Positions 42,377-51,048 of a stretch of DNA of 64,000 bases are shown piece by piece. The number at the start of each line of letters is the position of its first letter. Positions within the stretch are counted from its first letter, which is position 1. The DNA lies in assembly GCF_000148995.1 (NCBI RefSeq), contig NZ_GL538352.1:1-64000 (forward strand). Reading direction: 5' to 3'. Position numbers and translations under genes: made by a program. Origin of the DNA: Listeria grayi DSM 20601 (GTDB lineage Bacteria > Bacillota > Bacilli > Lactobacillales > Listeriaceae). The notes beneath the pieces were generated by a model. It searched no databases and had not been told where the DNA came from. It saw only the letters and a program-made list of their open reading frames with translations.

Positions 42377-43747
42377 TCAATTGCCTCCTTCCAAGTTAAG
42401 TGCTTCTGCGGGTTGTTCTGTTTTTTCTGTTTGTGTTTTTGGTTCCATTGTGTAAGTTCGGTTAGCGGCAATAACGAATGGCAAGTAGATCAATGTTCCG
42501 ACTACGATGATGATTACTTGCAAGATCGATCCGCGAATATCGCCACCTGTTGCTAAATAACCCGAGATCAGCGGCGGTGTCACCCATGGTGTCAAAATGT
42601 AAGTTGGTGCTACCCAGCCGATCGATGTCGCGATATAAGCAAGTGTAGTGGAGAATAAAGGTGCGATTACAAGCGGAATACCATAAATCGGGTTGAAAAC
42701 GACTGGCAGTCCGAACATCAACGGTTCGCTGACATTGAAAATACTTGGGATCAAACCGAATTTTGTGATCATACGGTGATCGGGACGTTTAGAAGCGATG
42801 AAAATCGCAATAACGAGGCAGATGATCGTTCCGCCGCCGCCCATATAGACATAAGCGTCCAAGAATGGCTGAGTTACAATATTTGGAAGTGTTTGTCCAG
42901 CATTGATCGCATCGATATTTTGTTGCAGGGACGTAAGTAAGACTGGTCCTGAGATCGCGCCAAGCACGAATGCACCGTGAATCCCGAAAACCCATAAGAA
43001 ACCAGCAAAGAATACGTAAAGTAAGATACCGGGAAGCGTTTGGAAACCGCCTACTAACGGTGTTTGCAGAACTTTAACGATGATATCGGGAATGCTCATA
43101 TGGAAAATCGACATGGCGCTGAATTCAACGATACCAAGAATGGTCAGTACTAGGAAAGATGGAATCAAAATATTGAAAGACTTTGCGATTGCTGGCGGAA
43201 CGCTTTCAGGCATGGAGATCTTTAAGCGTTTGCTCTGCGAAAATTTGCAAAGCAGCGTAGTGCTTATTAGTGCTACGATGATCGCTAAGAATGTTCCAGT
43301 CGGGCTTGTTAGGTCTTGAGTCAATACGCCGCTCGCTTCAAAAGCTTTTCCAGCTGTGCTAGTTACGGGCACATTGGCGGGAATCAAGACTACATAAGCT
43401 GCGACCGCAATGATTCCTTCCACACGGCCTTCCATTCCATAGGATTTTGCCAAGAAATTCCCAATAAGGAAAGCAGCCATCAATGCCATGATGCCTAGCG
43501 TACCATTATAAATCTGTGTACCGATGCCAAGCCAATGCTCGACATTCGGAATGAACTTGAATAAACCACTTTTAGGGTCTAACAAAACATTATTGACAAG
43601 TAAGAAAAAGGCGGCAATGATCGTGATCGGGATCATTGCGGCAAAAGCATCGCGGATCGCCATGATGTGTTTTTGATTAGAGACTTTTTGGGCAAAAATA
43701 GATAATGCTTCGATAAAGCGGCTAGAAAAACTTTTTTCTGAATGCAT
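42377..43747 (-). CDS. PTS lactose/cellobiose-type EIIC
   Basis: 456 residues, ATG 43747 after TTAAGGAGGAAA. Full-length permease: SRFIEALSIFAQKVSNQKHIMAIRDAF, the LWVFGIHGAFVLGAISGPV segment and IFNVSEPLMFGLPVVFNPI, with about ten membrane helices. Related to CelB/ChbC/LacE EIIC subunits. No EIIB gene is adjacent; an EIIA gene lies far away at 60491. In the operon order GH9 - EIIC - SIS on the minus strand. Confidence 0.94.
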   Translation of the reverse strand: MHSEKSFSSRFIEALSIFAQKVSNQKHIMAIRDAFAAMIPITIIAAFFLLVNNVLLDPKSGLFKFIPNVEHWLGIGTQIYNGTLGIMALMAAFLIGNFLAKSYGMEGRVEGIIAVAAYVVLIPANVPVTSTAGKAFEASGVLTQDLTSPTGTFLAIIVALISTTLLCKFSQSKRLKISMPESVPPAIAKSFNILIPSFLVLTILGIVEFSAMSIFHMSIPDIIVKVLQTPLVGGFQTLPGILLYVFFAGFLWVFGIHGAFVLGAISGPVLLTSLQQNIDAINAGQTLPNIVTQPFLDAYVYMGGGGTIICLVIAIFIASKRPDHRMITKFGLIPSIFNVSEPLMFGLPVVFNPIYGIPLVIAPLFSTTLAYIATSIGWVAPTYILTPWVTPPLISGYLATGGDIRGSILQVIIIVVGTLIYLPFVIAANRTYTMEPKTQTEKTEQPAEALNLEGGN

Positions 43748-43771
43748 ATTTTTTCCTCCTTAATAATGGGT

Positions 43772-45588
43772 TTATTTGATTAAATCGGCGACGATAGACA
43801 GCCATTTACCGGCATTGCCGACCCATACTTCTTTGTAGGTAGCGTTATTGAATTGCGGCCAGTAGGGTTGATCTTCATTTCGGAATGTTTGGATACCGAC
43901 AGGAATCTCGCCTACCATTTCGCCGTTCAATACGCTATATTTTGCGCGAAATTAGCGCCTTCTCCGTACATCATCGATTGGCCGAACGGATTTTTTCCAA
44001 CGATCCATTCTAGCTGACCTTCTGCTATTCTAAGCAGTTTTTCATCGTTTAATAATTTTCCTGCGATCGAACAAGCTTTTCCAGCTGAAAGAAGGATCGC
44101 GTTGTTACCTCGGAAAGAAAACCAGATCGGGAAACGGCGCAGGGCGATGTCTTGGTTGATCGGGATTCCTGCTTGGAATTGAAGCTGATATTCTTCGCGG
44201 GCCCGCTCGTCGACTAACAAATGTTGTAGTTCAAAGCTAGTATCGTCGAGGTATTCCTCTTTATGATAAAAACCTGCTGGAATCAATGGGTACGGCGCTG
44301 CAAACGACATGATCTGTTTGATATAAGTGCCGTAGCGTTCCACCGCGCTATACCATGTCGGATAAGCAGGATGGTCAGGTAGAGCTTTCATCGCTTGTTC
44401 TAAAGCCAATAGATAAAGATGTTCTCGCGCTTGATGATTAAAATGCTGGATGATTTTCTTTTCTTTGCTACGGTAGAAAAAGCCGGCATAAGTAGTGCCA
44501 TCTTCTCCGCGGATACCACTTTGTTCTTGGCATTCCAACATATTAGCTAAGAAAGTCGTCAGATGCTTTTCATATTTGCTGTCTTGTGTGATCTGATAAA
44601 GCATTGCTGCAGAAAACGCTGCAGTAGCGTAATAAAGGCTATCCGATGTTTGATAGGTATGTTCCCAGAAAATCGGTTTTTGATGGATACCATGTTTTTT
44701 CATTTCCATTAGGGCGAAATCAAAATCTTCCTGTGCGATCTGTTTCAATGTCCGCTTTAAGGAATCATTCGTTGTGATCTGTCCATGGATGTATGCCTCG
44801 ATACCGGCGAGGTAAAAGTTTTCATATGCTTGGTTATGTACGCGTGCTTCCGCATCGTCCATACCGCCGATCAAGCCGTCAGTCCAGCGGGAAACGCCTG
44901 CGCTCGTTGCTCGATAGCCATCTCCAAACCGGGTTTTTAAGATGAAGTCGACGCCCCATTCACCCTCTTCGATCAAGCGTCCTCTAAGTAATGGATCTTT
45001 CTGTCCGGCTATTGTCTCATAAAGAGCCATTGCGACTTCTGCTGTCTGGATCAGTTGTTGGGAAACATCGCCCGCATCATGCCAGCCACCGTTGAAAGAA
45101 AGAATCTGACCATTATGTTTGGCAATGACGTCGGCGTGGCATGAAGCGTGCTTGCCAGGTACTGGATAGCCGCAGCGTTCACAGAAAATAAAGTTGAGTG
45201 ATTTCCAGATGGAATTGGTCCATTTCTCTGAAGCATCACCGATAACAAATCCGCTAGTTTGGAGTGCGCCGATCTCAAGCCGGTAAGTACCAGTTTTTCG
45301 ATGAGCGGAAAAATCCAATACCGCAAAAATCCCCAAATCGGTCTCCAATCGGGAAGCGATCCCTGACAGCACGACATCATCGGTGGCATCATCGATCAGC
45401 TGAAATGGCTGTTCGATAAAAGTTGCTTCCGCAAAGGCCGTTTTTGGCGCTTCGGAACTGTAGCCACTTTGTGCATAACTCAATACATTTTTATTTGGTA
45501 GCCAGCCCTTCGTGTTTTCGGGCGTAGCAATGGTCTCTAAATAAATGCTGCGGTATGAAAGAAAAAATAACGATTCAAGAAATCGCAA
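43772..45588 (-). pseudogene. GH9 glycoside hydrolase, frameshifted, 5' end unclear
   Basis: The open frame (43927-45588) encodes an N-terminal Ig-like CelD_N region (VLSYAQSGYSSEAPKTAFAE) and a GH9 (alpha/alpha)6 domain with NGGWHDAGDVSQQ (catalytic Asp region), WEHTYQTSDSLYY and VGKNPFGQSMMYGEGAN. It stops at 43927, but another frame continues KYSVLNGEMVGEIPVG ... GNAGKWLSIVADLIK to 43774, the expected end with the GEIPVG box. One base is missing near 43940-43946. No signal peptide, so a cytoplasmic oligosaccharide hydrolase. The 5' end runs into the divergent lacI gene with no ribosome binding site; TTG 45588 is only the frame's limit. Confidence 0.85.
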
Positions 45589-46616
45589 GGCTCAGTGGAG
45601 TTTCTGTTTCTACGGTTTCCCGCGTGTTGAACAACAGTCCTTCTGTTTCTAAAGAAAAAAGGAAACGCATTCAGGATGTGATCGATAAGTATCAATACAC
45701 CCCTAGTGTATTTGCTCGTGGCATGGTCAACCGCCAAACAAAGAATATCGGGGTGATCTTGCCGGATATTTCCAATCCTTATTTTGTTTCGCTAGTAGCG
45801 GAGATCCAAAAATGTGCATTGGAGCAGTTTTATTCGACGATCGTTTTTAACACATTACTCGCAGGTCCTGAAAGTGCCGGAACGAAAAACCGTTTAGCAG
45901 AAGAGGAATATCTGCGGATCATATTGGAAAAGCAAGTTGACGGGGTCCTTGTGCTCGGCGGCGAGATCGATAAAGAAGATTTATCTGATCGTTATGTTCA
46001 GGCGTTAAATCAGCTCCATAAACAGATTCCAGTCCTAGTGATCGGTAGCAAACGTGAGGAATTAGATTGCCTTTTTGTCGAACGTGATCTGAAAAAGGGC
46101 GTTACCACGCTCGTTACCCATCTGACTGCCTTGGGTCACCGCCAAATCGGTTTTATCGGCGGGGAAGAAGGAGTGAAAATAACGACATCCAGAGTAGCAG
46201 CTTTTCGTAATGCAATGAATAATTTTTCGCATCCTATTCGTGAAGAATGGATCGAGTTGTCGGATTATTATGTACCAGCTGGTTATGATGCATTGACAAA
46301 ATTGGTAGAAAAGTCCCCTGGGGATATACCGACAGCTTTAGTAGCGATCAATGACAGTGTAGCGATCGGAGCGATCAGAGCTATGAAGGATCAAGGAATA
46401 CGCTGCCCAGAAGACATTGCGATCGTCAGCTGCGACCAATTTTTGAACAGTGATTTCCAGATCCCGCGGCTGACAACGATCGATCAGCATAATGAATATC
46501 TAGGGAAAATCGCTGTTTTGCAATTGATCAATGCAATGAATGGAGAATATGAGCCGACTGTCATCAAACATGAACCGGAACTTATTGTTCGTGAATCATG
46601 CGGTGCAGCTAAATAA
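45555..46616 (+). CDS. LacI-family regulator of the GH9-EIIC-SIS cluster
   Basis: 353 residues. HTH ITIQEIARLSGVSVSTVSRVLNNSPSVSKEKRKRI (~4-38), then NIGVILPDISNPYF and the sugar-binding domain ending with DIAIVSCDQFLNSDFQIPRLTTIDQH. The ATG at 45555 is fixed by homology, but no ribosome binding site precedes it and the GH9 frame runs right through the region on the other strand. It is divergent from the GH9 operon, so it should repress it. Followed after 23 bases by a HAD phosphatase gene. Confidence 0.88.
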   Translation: MKEKITIQEIARLSGVSVSTVSRVLNNSPSVSKEKRKRIQDVIDKYQYTPSVFARGMVNRQTKNIGVILPDISNPYFVSLVAEIQKCALEQFYSTIVFNTLLAGPESAGTKNRLAEEEYLRIILEKQVDGVLVLGGEIDKEDLSDRYVQALNQLHKQIPVLVIGSKREELDCLFVERDLKKGVTTLVTHLTALGHRQIGFIGGEEGVKITTSRVAAFRNAMNNFSHPIREEWIELSDYYVPAGYDALTKLVEKSPGDIPTALVAINDSVAIGAIRAMKDQGIRCPEDIAIVSCDQFLNSDFQIPRLTTIDQHNEYLGKIAVLQLINAMNGEYEPTVIKHEPELIVRESCGAAK

Positions 46617-46639
46617 AAACGAAAGAGGAGTTTAAGCCA

Positions 46640-47446
46640 TTGGAAAAATACTTGATTTGTACAGATATAGACGGAACTTTGATAACGAGCGACCAGCAAG
46701 TACCTCCCAAAACGTTAGCTTTATTACAAGAGCTTATTGCTCAAGGACATCATTTCGCCGTTTCGACCGGGCGGATGTTTCAAAGTGCAAATAAATTTGC
46801 ACGATTGGTAGATGAAAGCGGAAATGTTATATGTTCAAATGGCTCGGTGGTCAGTTCGGGTGGCGAGACTTTGTTCCGACAAGGATTAGATCCGGAAAGC
46901 ATCCAAACCGTATTTGATATTTGCACGCTTCATCAAGTGCCGCTATTCTTTTTTTCCGAGAACACCGTCTTCTATACGATGACGCCACCTTCCTATATTA
47001 CAGACGAAGCAGAGCAGGGACGTGTGGATGGAACGAAACTGGTTCATCTGGAATCACAGGAAGATGTAAAGCACCACAAAGCTGAGATCATCAATGCGAT
47101 CACAATCGAAGAAGATCTTCCTGAAAAGTTGACGGCAGTACGCGAAGCCCTCGAAAAAGTAGCGGGCATCCGAACGCTGTCCTCTCATTTCAATAATATC
47201 GAGATTTTACCCGAAGGAATCGATAAAGAGCATGCGGTAGAAAGGCTGCGGCAGCATTTAGAAGTGAAACCGGAGCATGTCATCGCATTTGGCGACGGCG
47301 AGAATGACTTGCAGATGCTACGATATGCGGGAGTTGGCGTAGCGATGGGAAATGCGGCAGATTTTGTAAAAGAACATGCTTCTTATGTCACCACTTCAAA
47401 CGAAAATGAAGGCATTTATGAGTTTTTGAAGGCACATATCTGCTAA
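46640..47446 (+). CDS. Cof-type HAD phosphatase
   Basis: 268 residues from TTG 46640, nine bases after GAAAGAGGAG. HAD motif I ICTDIDGTLITSDQQV (nucleophile Asp), motif II FAVSTGRM, the late Lys, and motif IV IAFGDGENDLQMLRYAGVGVAMGNA. Cof-type C2 cap. Likely dephosphorylates sugar phosphates, perhaps relieving phosphosugar accumulation from the neighbouring PTS cluster. It lies downstream of lacI and is probably co-transcribed. Confidence 0.92.
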   Translation: MEKYLICTDIDGTLITSDQQVPPKTLALLQELIAQGHHFAVSTGRMFQSANKFARLVDESGNVICSNGSVVSSGGETLFRQGLDPESIQTVFDICTLHQVPLFFFSENTVFYTMTPPSYITDEAEQGRVDGTKLVHLESQEDVKHHKAEIINAITIEEDLPEKLTAVREALEKVAGIRTLSSHFNNIEILPEGIDKEHAVERLRQHLEVKPEHVIAFGDGENDLQMLRYAGVGVAMGNAADFVKEHASYVTTSNENEGIYEFLKAHIC

Positions 47447-47451
47447 TAAAA

Positions 47452-47498
47452 GTAAAAACAGATTTTCCTGCTGATTTTTGGGAGAATCTGTTTTTTTC
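47452..47498 (+). terminator. Terminator after the HAD gene
   Basis: AAACAGATTTTCC ... GGAGAATCTGTTT hairpin with seven T. Confidence 0.82.
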
Positions 47499-47580
47499 TT
47501 GGCCATTAAAACCTTCGTAATAGAGCAGATAATATGGTAAAATAAAGAGGAATAAAAAACATATGTTCGGTGGTGAGTGT

Positions 47581-50500
47581 ATGAGTTTACAAATAATTAC
47601 AGGACGAGCGGGCACGGGCAAAACGACATATTTAATCGAACAAGCCGTGACTAGCGAGCACCCTGTTATCTATATAGTTCCAGAACAAATGACATTTCAA
47701 ATGGAGAATACGCTTCTTCAAACTGCCAATCTTGATGGTATGATGAATATCCAAGTTTTCAGCTTCAATCGTTTAGCCTGGAAAGTCATGCAGGAAACGG
47801 GCGGTTTAGCAAGGACTTTTCTTAGTAAGAGCGGGATCGAAATGGTGCTGCGAAAAGCGATTTTAGCAGAACAGGACAAGTTGAAGATCTTCCAGCGGGC
47901 AGCAATGAAACGCGGCTTTTACGGTGAGATCGCTTCTTTATTCAAAGAAATCAAACAATCGGAACTTCGCACAGAAGCATTTGCCGAGGTTGCTCCGGAA
48001 CTAACGACCAGTACGGCTGATAAATTGCATGATATCCAGCTGCTGTTTGATCGTTATGAAAATATGCTAGCTGGTAAGTATATGGAAAGCGAAGACTATT
48101 TACGTCTACTTACAAATTCGATTTCACGCAGCACATATATCAAACAGGCAACGGTCATTATCGACGGCTTTGATTCTTTTACGGAACAAGAACTGTCAGT
48201 GATCGGAGCGTTGATGGAGGGATCCGAAAGCGTGAGGATCGCGTTATCACTTCCAGATGAAACTGCTAGCAACCGCTTAGATGCGTATAGCTTATTTCAG
48301 CATGGCAAAGAATATTTGGATCGTATCACGGAAATGGCCAGACAGACACAAATTGAGATTTTGCCTCGGCTTCATCTGGAATCAAACAAACGAACGAATG
48401 ATCCAGAACTTCGAGAATTGGAGCTTCTTTTTTCAGAAGAAAGTGCCCCCAAGCGATATGTCGGAGAAAACACCAGTCTGCACATCCATCAAGCTAATAA
48501 TCGCCGGGCAGAAGCAGAAGGGATCGCCAGAAAAATTCGCGAGCTAGTCGCTTCCCGGCAATTTGATTATAAAGATATTGCCGTACTGGTACGCGGTGTC
48601 GATAAATATGAGACCCTCGTCAGTCGAGCTTTTCAAGGAAATGAAGTACCATACTTTTTAGATAAAAAACGCACGATGGCGGACCATCCGTTTATTGAAT
48701 TTATCCGCTCCACTTTAGAAGCGGTTCAGCAAAATTGGCGCTACGAAAATATTTTCCAAGCAATCCGTACAGAATTCTTTTTTGATTTAGAGACACCTAA
48801 TCCGCTCAATCGTAAACAAGCAGACCTACTGGAAAATTACTGCATCGAAAACGGGATCAAAGCGAAATGGCGCTGGCAGAAGAAAGGCGATTGGATCTAT
48901 CAGAAAGTAAAAGGGCTGACGATCGAGCTCGCTCCGCAAACCGATGAAGAACTAGCGATGCAAGAAACGATCAATACATTGCGCTACCGGATCCAAAAAC
49001 CGCTGGAAGCCTTAGAAACAGCATTTGAAGATGCTGTAAGCGGGATCGATTATGGGACAGCATTGTATCGATACCTAGAAAACGTCCAAGCTGCTGAGCG
49101 ACTTGAAATGTGGCGTGAGCAGGCAGAAGCAAACGACTTGTTGGAATTGGCGCGAGAACATGAACAAGCTTGGACAGCAGTCATGGGTATGCTCGATGAA
49201 TTCGTCGAGATACTGGGAGACGATCCGCTTGATTTTGATACCTTTTTGGAAGTAGTGACGACCGGTCTTGATGCATTGGAATTTTCACTGCTCCCGCCCA
49301 CGTTAGATCAAGTCATCGTTTCTGATATGGATGTGGCACGGCTGCTACGCGTGAAAGTCCTATTTATCGCTGGCGCCAATGATGGTGTGCTGCCACTTCG
49401 CAAAAAAGACGGCGGGATATTGTCTGATGATGACAGAGTTGCTATTTCAGAGCAAGGGGTGCCGATCCGGTCTGGGCTGACTAGTCATTTGATCGAAGAA
49501 GAACATCTTGCCTATCGTCTATTTACAACTGCCAGCAGCCAGCTGTACCTCAGTTATCCAGCTGCTGACGATGAAGGGAAGTTACTTACAGAATCTAATT
49601 ATCTCCGCAAAATAAAAGCCCATTTTGAAATGCTGACAGAAGAAATCTATTTAAATGATCCAAGTTTACTACCAATAAGGGAACAAAGTGATTACGTACG
49701 CGCGAAAGAAGCAACGCTCAGCCAGCTTACCGCTCAGCTGCAGTTGTATAAACGCGGCTATCCCGTGGCAAGTGTCTGGTGGGATGCTTACAATTATTTT
49801 ATCCGAAAATCGGATTGGAGCGCAGTCGTCAAGCATGTGCTTGGCAGTTTGTTTTATGGGAACCGCACACAGCCGATCCGTTCAGAAACCGCTGCGAATC
49901 TATTTGGCGAAAATATTTTTGCCAGCGTATCACGGATGGAAAAATTTTTCAGCTGCGAGTTCCAACATTTTGCACAATATGGCTTAAAATTGGAAGAACG
50001 CGCCGAGTTTAAACTGCAAGCTGTAGATATGGGAGAAGTTTTCCATGGCGCAATGGAATGGATCTCGAATGAAATCAAAAGAAGACAGCAGGAATGGGGC
50101 TCGTTGACGGACTTGGAATGTCAGGAAATCGCTAGAGATGCTATTCGTTATCTGGCACCAAAAATCCAGCATGAGATCCTGTTAAGTACGAAACGAATGG
50201 CCTATATCCAATATAAATTAGAACAGATCATCGCCAGAGCAACGCATGTCCTTAACAAGCAGGCGAAAGTCAGTGCTTTCCGGCCACTTGGATTGGAAGT
50301 GGATTTTGGCATCAAAGGCCAACTACCGCCTATGCAGATCAAATTGGATAAACAGCGGGAGCTATTGCTGCAAGGGCGAGTAGATCGGATCGATGTTGCT
50401 AAAGAAGAGGACCGTTCCTTTTTACGCATTATCGATTATAAATCCAGCAGCCATGATCTAAGGTTGACGGAAGTCTATTATGGATTGGCGCTACAGATGT

Positions 50501-51048
50501 TAACATATTTAGATATTGTCGTTCAAAATGCACAGAAATTGATCGGCAAACAAGCAGAGCCGGCTGGGGTGCTTTATTTCCATATGCATAATCAGCCCGT
50601 TCAGACAGATAAAGAACTGTCGGAAGAGGCGATCGAAGAAGAATTAGAGAAGAACTTTCGCATGAAAGGGCTTATTTTAGAAGATCCGGTAGTGGTCTCT
50701 TTAATGGATAATACATTGGAACCGGGCAAGCAATCTACTGTTATCCCAGCAGACTTGAAGCGCGACGGCACATTGAGTGCACGCTCCAGAACTGCAAGTA
50801 AAGCAGAATTTGATGCCATGCGCCGATTCGTAAGAGGGAAATATCAAGAAGCAGGAAATAAAATGATGGATGGTGCTGTTTCTATCAACCCGTATAACCT
50901 ACAGGATAAAACGCCGTGTCAGTTTTGCGCTTTTCGATCGGTTTGCCAATTTGATCCATCTTTAGAAAACAATACGTACCGTTATTTACAAAATGAATCG
51001 CCGGAACAAGTTATCCAAAGAATGAAAGCAGAAGAGGAGGGAGAATAA
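47581..51048 (+). CDS. addB: ATP-dependent helicase/nuclease subunit B
   Basis: 1155 residues from ATG 47581 after GGTGGTGAG; an ATG six codons earlier lacks a good site. N-terminal Walker A ITGRAGTGKTTYLIEQ (6-21). The C-terminal RecB-like nuclease shows LLQGRVDRIDV and LRIIDYKSSSHDL (catalytic Asp, Lys). Cysteines in FSCEFQHF and CQFCAFRSVC form the [4Fe-4S] site that stabilises the nuclease. With AddA it resects double-strand breaks and recognises Chi. Translationally coupled to addA (stop TAA directly before the addA ATG). Confidence 0.97.
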   Translation: MSLQIITGRAGTGKTTYLIEQAVTSEHPVIYIVPEQMTFQMENTLLQTANLDGMMNIQVFSFNRLAWKVMQETGGLARTFLSKSGIEMVLRKAILAEQDKLKIFQRAAMKRGFYGEIASLFKEIKQSELRTEAFAEVAPELTTSTADKLHDIQLLFDRYENMLAGKYMESEDYLRLLTNSISRSTYIKQATVIIDGFDSFTEQELSVIGALMEGSESVRIALSLPDETASNRLDAYSLFQHGKEYLDRITEMARQTQIEILPRLHLESNKRTNDPELRELELLFSEESAPKRYVGENTSLHIHQANNRRAEAEGIARKIRELVASRQFDYKDIAVLVRGVDKYETLVSRAFQGNEVPYFLDKKRTMADHPFIEFIRSTLEAVQQNWRYENIFQAIRTEFFFDLETPNPLNRKQADLLENYCIENGIKAKWRWQKKGDWIYQKVKGLTIELAPQTDEELAMQETINTLRYRIQKPLEALETAFEDAVSGIDYGTALYRYLENVQAAERLEMWREQAEANDLLELAREHEQAWTAVMGMLDEFVEILGDDPLDFDTFLEVVTTGLDALEFSLLPPTLDQVIVSDMDVARLLRVKVLFIAGANDGVLPLRKKDGGILSDDDRVAISEQGVPIRSGLTSHLIEEEHLAYRLFTTASSQLYLSYPAADDEGKLLTESNYLRKIKAHFEMLTEEIYLNDPSLLPIREQSDYVRAKEATLSQLTAQLQLYKRGYPVASVWWDAYNYFIRKSDWSAVVKHVLGSLFYGNRTQPIRSETAANLFGENIFASVSRMEKFFSCEFQHFAQYGLKLEERAEFKLQAVDMGEVFHGAMEWISNEIKRRQQEWGSLTDLECQEIARDAIRYLAPKIQHEILLSTKRMAYIQYKLEQIIARATHVLNKQAKVSAFRPLGLEVDFGIKGQLPPMQIKLDKQRELLLQGRVDRIDVAKEEDRSFLRIIDYKSSSHDLRLTEVYYGLALQMLTYLDIVVQNAQKLIGKQAEPAGVLYFHMHNQPVQTDKELSEEAIEEELEKNFRMKGLILEDPVVVSLMDNTLEPGKQSTVIPADLKRDGTLSARSRTASKAEFDAMRRFVRGKYQEAGNKMMDGAVSINPYNLQDKTPCQFCAFRSVCQFDPSLENNTYRYLQNESPEQVIQRMKAEEEGE

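Noticed and set aside
45051-45392. Alternative frame inside the GH9 gene that might mark another frameshift
   Set aside because: The GH9 motifs are continuous in the main frame across this interval.
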